DNA of 64,000 nt from Palsa-744 sp963734815 (GTDB lineage Bacteria; Actinomycetota; Thermoleophilia; Solirubrobacterales; Solirubrobacteraceae): positions 62,001-126,000 of the forward strand of contig CAVTIH010000003.1 of the NCBI GenBank assembly GCA_963734815.1, given 5' to 3'. Shown here one piece after another: positions 17,068-23,884 of the stretch (position 1 is its first letter; every line of letters starts with the position of its first letter). Made by a program: the position numbers and the translations under genes. Below the pieces are notes generated by a model. It did not search any database. It was given only the letters and a program-made list of their open reading frames with translations, and was not told the DNA's origin.

Positions 17068-18454
17068 CGACCAGCAGCTCCTCCCCGGCGAGCGTCTGCG
17101 AGGTGACGGAGTCGATCCGCACCTGCGTCAGCTCGCCGGGCGAGGAGAGGCCGGCGAAGTTGACAACCTTGTTGTGGCGAGTACGCCCGCGCAGCCGCGA
17201 TGGATCATTGCGCGATGGCCCTTCGACGAGCACCTCCAGATCACGCCCGATGAAGCGCTGGGCGCGCTCGCGCGCGTGGCGCTGCACGGCCTCCAGGAGC
17301 CGCTCCATGCGCGCCACCTTGACCGGGTGGGGCACAAGCCCCTCGGTGATCGCGGCGGCCTCGGTGCCGCGCCGGGGCGAGAACAGGAAGGTGAAGGCGC
17401 TGTCGTAGCGCACCTGCTCGACGAGCGAGAGGGTCTGCTCGAAGTCCTCCTCGGTCTCGCCTGGGAAGCCGACGATGATGTCTGTCGTGAGCGAGACGTC
17501 GGGGACGTGCTCACGGATCAGGGCGACGCGATCGAGGTAGCGCTCGCGATCATAGGTGCGGCGCATCGCCTTGAGGATGCGAGTGGAGCCGGACTGCAGC
17601 GGCAGATGAATGTGCTCACATACTGTTCGCAAGTTGGCATGCGATCGGATCACATCTTCGCGCATGTCCTTTGGGTGGGGTGATGTGTAGCGGATCCGCT
17701 CGATGCCCTCGACGGCGTCAAGCGCGTGCAGCAGTTCGGCGAAGGTGCGCGAGCGCTGTCCCGCGGTCAGTGCGCCCGCGCGCGCCTGACTCAGCGCGGT
17801 TGCAGAGCCGTCGGATGCGATCGGAGCAGCGGCCGGCTCACGCAGGTCGCGCCCGTAGGAGTTGACGTTCTGGCCGAGCAGCGTAACCTCGCGCACGCCC
17901 TCAGCAGCCATCGCGTGGACCTCCTGCACGAGCTCGTCGAAGGGCCGGCTGACCTCGCGCCCGCGGGTGGAGGGGACGATGCAGTAGGAGCAGCGGCAGT
18001 TGCAGCCGACGCTGATCTGCACCCATCCCTGAAAGGGCCGCTCGCGGTGGGCTGGCAGGCGCCCGGTGAAGCCCTCGAACTCGAAGTAACCCTGCGCGGT
18101 CAGCGACTCGGAGGTGAGGAACTCGGCGAGGCGATGGACCTGGCCGGGGCCGAAGGCGACGTCGACGAACGGGAAGCGCTCGAAGACCTCCTCCTTGACC
18201 GATTGCGCCCAGCACCCCCCCACGCCGACGATCCGCTCGGGCCGTTCGTGCTTGAGCCGCTTGGCCTCGCCAAGGTGGGCAACGAAGCGAGAGTCGGCGG
18301 ACTCGCGGATCGAGCAGGTGTTGAAGAGGATCAGGTCGGCCTCGGCGCGCGCGGGCGCCTCGTGGTAGCCGAGTGACTCGAGCATTCCCTTCATCCGCTC
18401 AGAGTCGTGCTCGTTCATTTGGCAGCCGAAGGTGGTGAGGTGGTAAGTCTTCAT
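17054..18454 (-). CDS. miaB: tRNA-2-methylthio-N6-dimethylallyladenosine synthase MiaB
   Basis: The 466-residue radical-SAM methylthiotransferase starts MKTYHLTTFGCQMNEHDSER, with cluster cysteines of the N-terminal UPF0004 domain in FGCQMN, FNTCSIRE and GGCWAQ. The radical-SAM cysteines are in GCNCRCSYCIVPS, and a TRAM domain ends the protein. It converts i6A37 to ms2i6A37 in tRNA after MiaA. ATG 18454 is selected because GGAGG lies 5 nt upstream and the protein then begins where MiaB family members do. A small insertion (LREPAAAPIASDGSATALSQ) follows the LLGQNVNSYGRD motif. Confidence 0.95.
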   Translation of the reverse strand: MKTYHLTTFGCQMNEHDSERMKGMLESLGYHEAPARAEADLILFNTCSIRESADSRFVAHLGEAKRLKHERPERIVGVGGCWAQSVKEEVFERFPFVDVAFGPGQVHRLAEFLTSESLTAQGYFEFEGFTGRLPAHRERPFQGWVQISVGCNCRCSYCIVPSTRGREVSRPFDELVQEVHAMAAEGVREVTLLGQNVNSYGRDLREPAAAPIASDGSATALSQARAGALTAGQRSRTFAELLHALDAVEGIERIRYTSPHPKDMREDVIRSHANLRTVCEHIHLPLQSGSTRILKAMRRTYDRERYLDRVALIREHVPDVSLTTDIIVGFPGETEEDFEQTLSLVEQVRYDSAFTFLFSPRRGTEAAAITEGLVPHPVKVARMERLLEAVQRHARERAQRFIGRDLEVLVEGPSRNDPSRLRGRTRHNKVVNFAGLSSPGELTQVRIDSVTSQTLAGEELLVATRR

Positions 18455-18527
18455 CGCCTCCGAAGGGTAGCTGGGCCGTAGTGGCATGGCCAACTGTGGT
18501 GCCTCGATGACTCGTGCACTGGGTGCA

Positions 18528-18968
18528 CTAGATGCACTTGAAACCCAGTTGCTCGGCGACGGTTGCCTGGGCCTCGTCGCGCGATGCGAAACCGATCTCC
18601 TCGCCCTTCTCGGCAAGCCCAGGGACAGTGAGCTCGGCGACGGCGAGATGCCACGCATCCAGTGCACGCAGAGCGTGCTCCCGCACAAGCTTCAGGGCTC
18701 GCTCTTCGACGCGCTCCTGGGAGACGGAGAGCATCGTCACTGCTCCCTCCGGTGAAAGATCGGCGTCGAGTAGCGCGAGCAGCTCGTCAGCATCTGCGCG
18801 CCCGACTCGAGCGGCCCTGACAAGGGCGCCGGATACCTCGATTCTCGTCCATGTTCCAGTCACCGTCGCAATCTCTGGGTCGGAGAGCAACGCCTGCGCA
18901 TCGTCGTGTCCGTCCTCATCGGCGAGGTAGGCGCGGGCAAGCACAGAGGAGTCCAGGTAGACGATCAC
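18528..18968 (-). CDS. vapC: VapC-type PIN-domain toxin
   Basis: The 146-residue PIN protein opens MIVYLDSSVLARAYL, with the first metal-binding Asp at position 6. It has the mid acidic residue in TWTRIEVSGALVRAAR and the later Asp in LRALDAWHLAVA. These positions form the Mg-dependent ribonuclease site of VapC toxins. Its start overlaps the stop of the upstream antitoxin gene as ATGA, the classic type II module layout. The final codons and downstream gap contain three TGCACT hexamers at 9-bp spacing. Targets are usually tRNA or rRNA, but the specificity is not readable. Confidence 0.9.
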   Translation of the reverse strand: MIVYLDSSVLARAYLADEDGHDDAQALLSDPEIATVTGTWTRIEVSGALVRAARVGRADADELLALLDADLSPEGAVTMLSVSQERVEERALKLVREHALRALDAWHLAVAELTVPGLAEKGEEIGFASRDEAQATVAEQLGFKCI

Positions 18969-19261
18969 ACTGGCTCGCGCTCATCCCTGAGCAGCCGGTC
19001 AACCTGCTGGCCGAGACCATGAGTCGAGTCGATGATGCGCGAGCGCTGCGCGGTGCTTATGCCCGATGGCGGTGTTGCACGCAGCATACCCGCGGCTGCA
19101 GCTGCCGCCCGCAGACGAGCACGGCGATCTGTCTGCTCGCCCTCAGGTATGGCATTGAGGATCTCTGTCGCAACGGCGTTCATGCTGCGGCCCTCCCGTC
19201 CAGCGCGCAAGGCGAGGCGGCGGTGCAAGTCCTCAGGAACCCGCAGCAGCAATTGCTTCAC
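18965..19261 (-). CDS. vapB: Ribbon-helix-helix antitoxin partner of VapC
   Basis: This 98-residue protein begins MKQLLLRVPEDLHRRLALRA, followed by EGRSMNAVATEILN. That is an Arc/FitA-like ribbon-helix-helix DNA-binding domain of about 45 residues. The C-terminal half is charged and Ala-rich, suitable for wrapping the toxin. The gene order antitoxin-toxin and the 4-nt overlap support pairing with the PIN protein. Such antitoxins usually repress their own promoter; the 48 bp between this gene and recA leaves little room for anything else. Assignment to the VapB family is by partner, since RHH antitoxins also serve other toxins. Confidence 0.85.
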   Translation of the reverse strand: MKQLLLRVPEDLHRRLALRAGREGRSMNAVATEILNAIPEGEQTDRRARLRAAAAAAGMLRATPPSGISTAQRSRIIDSTHGLGQQVDRLLRDEREPV

Positions 19262-19309
19262 CCGCGTGATGCTATCACTCTCTGACTGCGCTATCAGCCA
19301 GTGCTCGCT

Positions 19310-20437
19310 CTACGCCGCGACGGGCTCCCGCCGCGACTCCGGCACGGGCGCGACCTCCGGCGGACTCGCATTCCTGTCGGTCGGTGCGTCGGCGACCGGC
19401 TCAAGCGGTACCGCCGGCCCCTCGGGCGAGATGCCGCGCGCGGCGAATATCCGCGCGCGGATCTCCTTTGCGATCGCGGGGTGCTCGTCCAGGTGGGCCT
19501 TGGCGTTGCCGCGGCCCTGGCCGAGGCGTTCGTTGCCGTAGGAGAAGAAGGAGCCGGACTTGGTGACGACGGAGTCCTCGATGCCGAGGTCGATCAGGCA
19601 GCCGGTGGAGGAGATGCCTTTGCCGAACTCGATGTCGAACTCGGCCTGGCGGAAGGGGGCGGCGAGCTTGTTCTTGACGACCTTCACGCGCACGCGGTTG
19701 CCGACCGCCTCGGTGCCGTCCTTGAGCGTCTCGATGCGCCGGATGTCCAGGCGCTGGGAGGCGTAGAACTTCAGCGCCCGCCCGCCGGGCTGGGTCTCGG
19801 GCGAGCCGAACATGACGCCGACCTTTTCGCGGATCTGGTTGGTCAGGATGCAGAGTGTGGAGGTGCGGTTGAGGTTGCCGGCGATCTTGCGCATCGCCTG
19901 GGACATCATCCGCGCCTGCGCACCGACCGTCTGGTCGCCCATCTGCCCCTCGAGCTCCACACGCGGGGTGAGCGCGGCGACGGAGTCGATCGCCACGACG
20001 TCAATCGCCCCGGAGCGCACGAGCATGTCGGCGACCTCCAGCGCCTGCTCGCCGTAGTCGGGCTGGGAGACCAGCAGCTCGTCGATGTCGACGCCGATCT
20101 CCTTGGCGTAGAGCGGGTCCATCGCGTGCTCGGCATCGATGAAGGCACAGACCCCCCCGAGCCGCTGGGCCTCGGCGAGGACGTGGTAGATCAGTGTGGT
20201 CTTGCCGGAGGACTCGGGGCCGAAGACCTCGACGATGCGCCCGCGCGGAACCCCGCCGATCCCAAGCGCGAGATCGAGCGACAGCGCGCCCGTGGGAATC
20301 GCGGCGACGCGAACCTGCGCGCCCTCGTCGCCCATGCGCATGACGGTGCCTTTGCCGAACTCGCGCTCGATCTGCGTGAGCGCGCCCTTCAGCGCGGCGT
20401 CGCGGGCCTTGGCGGCCTTCTCGTTGTCGGTCGGCAT
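19310..20437 (-). CDS. recA: Recombinase RecA
   Basis: The 375-residue RecA has the canonical core: ALSLDLALGIGGVPRGRIVE, Walker A GPESSGKTT (about 73-81), CAFIDAEHAMDP, LLVSQPDYGEQALE and MSQAMRKI. The C-terminal tail is Pro/Ala/Glu-rich (SPPEVAPVPESRREPVAA). It forms filaments on single-stranded DNA, drives homologous recombination and triggers LexA cleavage. ATG 20437 has GGAGGAG just upstream. An SOS box lies 63 nt upstream of the start. The thpR gene upstream ends at 20530, leaving a 92-bp promoter region. Confidence 0.98.
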   Translation of the reverse strand: MPTDNEKAAKARDAALKGALTQIEREFGKGTVMRMGDEGAQVRVAAIPTGALSLDLALGIGGVPRGRIVEVFGPESSGKTTLIYHVLAEAQRLGGVCAFIDAEHAMDPLYAKEIGVDIDELLVSQPDYGEQALEVADMLVRSGAIDVVAIDSVAALTPRVELEGQMGDQTVGAQARMMSQAMRKIAGNLNRTSTLCILTNQIREKVGVMFGSPETQPGGRALKFYASQRLDIRRIETLKDGTEAVGNRVRVKVVKNKLAAPFRQAEFDIEFGKGISSTGCLIDLGIEDSVVTKSGSFFSYGNERLGQGRGNAKAHLDEHPAIAKEIRARIFAARGISPEGPAVPLEPVADAPTDRNASPPEVAPVPESRREPVAA

Positions 20438-20500
20438 CGGAAGCTCCTCCGGGAATCGGGAAAACGGATCGAGCGCAAACGGTAGAGCCGGCCCCGGACG

Positions 20501-20512
20501 GAACACTTGTTC
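20501..20512 (-). promoter_or_regulatory. LexA/SOS box upstream of recA
   Basis: GAACACTTGTTC is a perfect GAAC-N4-GTTC dyad, the core of the Gram-positive/actinobacterial LexA operator. It lies in the recA promoter region, 63 nt before the start codon, so recA should be damage-inducible. Confidence 0.85.
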
Positions 20513-20529
20513 GATTGCGCAAGCGGGCG

Positions 20530-21246
20530 TTACTCGATGCACGGGGCCGCGAGGGCGTACGTGAAGAGCCCTTCGTATACGGCCTCCGTGGGCGTGAGCC
20601 AAGACCGCTGCAGCGTGACCGAGCGAGGGGTGAACGAGAGCGCCGGCGTGGGCGGCAGCGTGCGCTCGCGTGGGGCCTCAGAGGGGCGCATGCGGGCGAC
20701 AGTCACGTGTGGGCGAAAGCGCCGACGCCGGGCTTCCACAGCGCGGCCGGGGCCGGGCGCGGCGGCCGACTCCAGGTCGCAGACCGCCGCGAGCGCCTCG
20801 TGCAGCGCCTCCAGCGCTCGATCGGGGGTGTCGTGCAACTCGACCGCGAGCGCGCGCGGGTGGCGCGCAGGCAGCCACAGCGGCGCCCCGAAGGAGAGCT
20901 CCCCGACCGGCGGCGCCTCCGCGCAGGCGGCGGCGAGGACCTCGTCGAGCGCCTCGATTTCCCCCACGGGCCGGTTGCCAAGGAAGCAGAGCGTGACGTG
21001 CAGGGAGTCGGGGTCGAGCAGCCGCGGCGAGCGGGCGGGCAACGGCCGCGCTTCCCGGTGGCGGCCGGGAGAGCGCACGACGCCCCGGTAGGTCATCACG
21101 GAGGGCGCGCGCGTGGCGGTGGGAGTGGTGGGACCCCCATTTTTCACGCTCGCGGCGGCTGTGCGCGCCCAACCGAGCAGCCGCCCGCGTAGCTCGGTGG
21201 GCAGGTCGAGCGCGACAAACAGCCGGGCTTCGGTGCCGCGGGTCAC
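20530..21246 (-). CDS. thpR: RNA 2',3'-cyclic phosphodiesterase (2H family)
   Basis: The 238-residue protein has both 2H-phosphoesterase motifs, HVTLCFLG and HVTVARM, after an N-terminal RLFVALDLP strand. ThpR opens 2',3'-cyclic phosphates on RNA ends. It is longer than the usual 180-190 residues because about 40 extra residues (from SVKNGGPTTPTATR to REARPLPARS) sit between the first helix and the first HxT motif. The DNA of this insert contains GGGACCCCCATTTT (near 21127-21141), which resembles part of the intergenic repeat at 23854 and 52708. The start is GTG 21246. It lies just upstream of recA on the same strand. Confidence 0.88.
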   Translation of the reverse strand: MTRGTEARLFVALDLPTELRGRLLGWARTAAASVKNGGPTTPTATRAPSVMTYRGVVRSPGRHREARPLPARSPRLLDPDSLHVTLCFLGNRPVGEIEALDEVLAAACAEAPPVGELSFGAPLWLPARHPRALAVELHDTPDRALEALHEALAAVCDLESAAAPGPGRAVEARRRRFRPHVTVARMRPSEAPRERTLPPTPALSFTPRSVTLQRSWLTPTEAVYEGLFTYALAAPCIE

Positions 21247-21607
21247 GCCAATGATGATCGCAACCGCCGGCGCGAACCGTGGCCGGCGCGAACCGTGCCG
21301 GACGCACCGCTCTTGCGGACGATGTGTCGCGATTCGTTCTCGAGCAGGCCGGCGGGGACGCCGGCTATGTCAGACCGGCGCCCCCGCTCGGCAGGATCCG
21401 AATTCGTGGAGAGGAGGTCACGATCCGGAGTTTCTACGGGTGCCTGCGAAAAGTCGGTAGGAGCCCGTAGGTTTGTAAGCGTAGTGGCCAACCGCCACGT
21501 CTGTTGGCTGGTCCGAACTATTCTCAAACGTCATTGAGTCTCTTGGGAAAGCGTACGCATAGCTGTACCACGCGAGCGATGATGGACACAAGGGGTGTTT
21601 CTGACCC
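21247..21607. other. 361-bp gap between cinA and thpR
   Basis: No credible gene is seen; the short frames here have no ribosome site or family features. The only structure noted is a 16-bp exact tandem pair, GCCGGCGCGAACCGTG at 21266-21281 and again at 21282-21297, close to the thpR start. It could be a regulator site or a replication slippage product. Confidence 0.5.
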
Positions 21608-22960
21608 TCAATTGCTGGAGTTCGAGGTGAGCAGCCGGCGTACCAGGTGCAGTGCCACCGTGGTCGTGCGCTCGCGTATGTCGCGCCGGCCGCCCGGCAG
21701 GGTCACCGCTCGCGCGAGTGCGCCGTCGGTGGTTGCTACGCACAGGTAGACCGTGCCGACCGGCTTCTCGGGGGTGCCGCCGCCGGGGCCGGCGATGCCC
21801 GTTACGCCCACGCCCACGTCCGCTCCGAGGTGCTTGCGCGCTCCCTCGGCCAAGGCCTGCGCCACCTCGGAGGAGACGGCGCCGTGGCGTTCGATCATCT
21901 CCGCGGGGACTCCCGCCTGCGCCACCTTCGCCTCATTCGCGTATACGACGATGCCTCCGCGCACGTACCGCGAGGCGCCTGGGGGATCCGTCAGGCGGGC
22001 GGCGAGCAGGCCTCCCGTGCACGACTCCGCGGTTGCGATCGTGCGCACGGGGGCGCCCTGCTCGCCACGCAGCAGGGCTGCCACCTGCTCGTCGATCGTG
22101 CTGCCGTCCTCGGAGAAGAGCTGCTCGGCGTGGCGCGCTCGCACCGCGGCCACCAGCGCGTCGTAGGCGTCCTGCGCGTCGGGCTCGTAGCGCGTAACGA
22201 CCTCCACCTCCGCCCGTTTCAGGCAGGTGGTCACCTCCAGGCGCTCCAGCGCCACCCCTTCGCGCTCGGCCATCCTGAGGGTCTCGGCAATCTCCGACTC
22301 GGGGATCCCAAACAGGCGCAGCGTGTGGCGACGGTACTCGGTGGCGCCTGCCAGCGCCTCTCGCAGTGGACCCGCCGCATGAAAATCCTCGCGCACGGCC
22401 GCCTCCCACATCGGCTGCAGCTCGCGCGGCGGGCCGGGGAGCACGACCACCGTGGGGCCGGTGCTGCCCTCGGCGGGGGTCACGACCAGGCCTGGGGCGG
22501 TGCCCACAGGCTCCAGCACCGTCGCGCCCCGCGGGACCGTCGCCTGCTTGCGCGCGCCCTCGCGCATCGCCTCCGCGCTGACGTTACGCCAGCGCGCGCC
22601 CAGGCGCGCGACGATCGCTTCGATCCGCTCCTGCAGTGAGCCGTCCCACACCAGCTCGCGGCCCTGGAACTCCGCCACGACCTCGGCTGTGAGGTCGTCG
22701 GCGGTTGGACCGAGACCGCCGCTGGTCAGCACCACGTCGAAGCGCTGCGCCGCCATGAAGCGCAGTGCCGCCAGCAGATCCTCGCGGCGGTCGCCGACGA
22801 TCGCGATCTGTGCGAGGTCGACGCCGAGGTCCTCTAGGCGATCGGCCAGCCAGGGGCCATTGCGGTCCGCCACGCGGCCGGTCAGCACCTCGGTGCCGGT
22901 GACGACGATCCCTGCGCGCGCGCCCACCGGCTCACCCCTTCCAGGCTCTTTTACTTGCAC
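21608..22960 (-). CDS. cinA: CinA-family protein (nicotinamide-nucleotide amidohydrolase)
   Basis: The 450-residue protein combines the N-terminal MoCF/COG1058 domain (GIVVTGTEVLTGRVADRNGPW, LTSGGLGPTADDLTAE, VVLPGPPRELQPMWE) with the C-terminal PncC amidase domain (TAESCTGGLLAARLT, GGIVVYANEAK, GVTGIAGPGGGTPEKPVG). PncC domains deamidate NMN in pyridine-nucleotide recycling, and CinA is often linked to competence and recA. Here it is upstream of thpR and recA on the same strand. The start at 22960 overlaps the preceding rodZ-like gene by 10 nt. Confidence 0.93.
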   Translation of the reverse strand: MQVKEPGRGEPVGARAGIVVTGTEVLTGRVADRNGPWLADRLEDLGVDLAQIAIVGDRREDLLAALRFMAAQRFDVVLTSGGLGPTADDLTAEVVAEFQGRELVWDGSLQERIEAIVARLGARWRNVSAEAMREGARKQATVPRGATVLEPVGTAPGLVVTPAEGSTGPTVVVLPGPPRELQPMWEAAVREDFHAAGPLREALAGATEYRRHTLRLFGIPESEIAETLRMAEREGVALERLEVTTCLKRAEVEVVTRYEPDAQDAYDALVAAVRARHAEQLFSEDGSTIDEQVAALLRGEQGAPVRTIATAESCTGGLLAARLTDPPGASRYVRGGIVVYANEAKVAQAGVPAEMIERHGAVSSEVAQALAEGARKHLGADVGVGVTGIAGPGGGTPEKPVGTVYLCVATTDGALARAVTLPGGRRDIRERTTTVALHLVRRLLTSNSSN

Positions 22961-23781
22961 GTCGGCTCTTCGCTTTCGATCAACGAACGCATCCCCGTGC
23001 GGGTGATCGCGTAGCCGATTGCGCCAGAGGAGGCCGGCACCGTCACGGGCTTGCCGTTGACGATCAGCGTCATTTCGTTGTTGCCAAGAGTCAGTTCGAA
23101 GCGGCGCGCGTGGTAGACGGGCTCGGGGCTTTCCGGGGTCAGGATTTCGCCCGGGATCCGCTTGCGCCCGCCGTCGCCGATCAGGCAGACGTACACGCGA
23201 CCGCTCGGTTCCAGCTTCAGCGACGCCAGCGTCGCCGTCGCGCTCGCCGCACCGCTCGGGTGCGCCCGGTGGGCCCGTTTGGGGTGCGTGCCGCGAGCGC
23301 TGCTCTGCGCCGGCGTGCTCGGTGGCGCTTTGCTCGAGGGCGAGCTGCCGCCCGAGAGCAGCGCGTACACCAACAGCACGATCACGATGCCGATCGCGGC
23401 GATCGCGCCCATGTAGGCGCGCGAGGGACCCTTACGCGGCGGCGAGGCCGCACCCGGCCCGCGGCGCATCGTCCCCCCAGCGCGCGCACGGGCGCGACGG
23501 GGAGACGACACCGCCGCCTGCTGGATCGGCTCGATCCCGTCGCCGGGATGCTCGTAGTGAAGCTTGTACTCCTCGACCAGCGCGCGCCCGTCGAGACCGA
23601 GCGCATTGCCGTAGGTGCGCAAGAAGCTCTTCACGAACGTCGGCCCCGGCAACAGGTCCCACTCCTCGTTCTCCAGGGCGCGCAGGTACTTGGCGCGGAT
23701 CTTCGTCTGCGCCTCGATCTCCGACACGTCGATCCGTGAGCGCATCCGGGCCTCGCGCAGTGTTGATCCGATCTCTGGCAT
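22951..23781 (-). CDS. RodZ-like helix-turn-helix membrane protein
   Basis: The 276-residue protein has an N-terminal Xre-type HTH_25 domain (IGSTLREARMRSRIDVSEIEA, KYLRALENEEWDLLPG). A basic Pro/Arg linker follows, then one transmembrane helix (AIAAIGIVIVLLVYALL), a low-complexity spacer, and an extracytoplasmic DUF4115-like domain (GRVYVCLIGDGGRK...FELTLGNNEMTLIVNGKPV). This is the layout of RodZ, a cell-shape factor, and of many actinobacterial relatives with less certain roles. ATG 23781 is chosen because it begins the HTH fold; longer frames run back into the repeat at 23854. It follows ftsK by about 100 bp. Confidence 0.85.
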   Translation of the reverse strand: MPEIGSTLREARMRSRIDVSEIEAQTKIRAKYLRALENEEWDLLPGPTFVKSFLRTYGNALGLDGRALVEEYKLHYEHPGDGIEPIQQAAVSSPRRARARAGGTMRRGPGAASPPRKGPSRAYMGAIAAIGIVIVLLVYALLSGGSSPSSKAPPSTPAQSSARGTHPKRAHRAHPSGAASATATLASLKLEPSGRVYVCLIGDGGRKRIPGEILTPESPEPVYHARRFELTLGNNEMTLIVNGKPVTVPASSGAIGYAITRTGMRSLIESEEPTCK

Positions 23782-23845
23782 CTCGGCTGTGAAGGCTAGT
23801 GACGCTCTGGCATTTTCGAGCTGCGCCTCCGCGCCGCGCGCCAAC

Positions 23846-23884
23846 CCATCCCCGACCCCCCTTGTGGGGGTCCTCCATCAAAAA
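23846..23884. repeat. Intergenic hairpin repeat, copy 1 (GACCCCC family)
   Basis: The core GACCCCCCTTGTGGGGGTC (23854-23872) is a hairpin with 7-bp arms. It is flanked by CCCATCCC on the left and CC(T/C)CCAT(C/T)AAAA on the right. A nearly identical 39-40-bp stretch recurs at 52701-52739. Here it lies between the ftsK stop and the rodZ-like gene on the minus strand. Confidence 0.8.
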
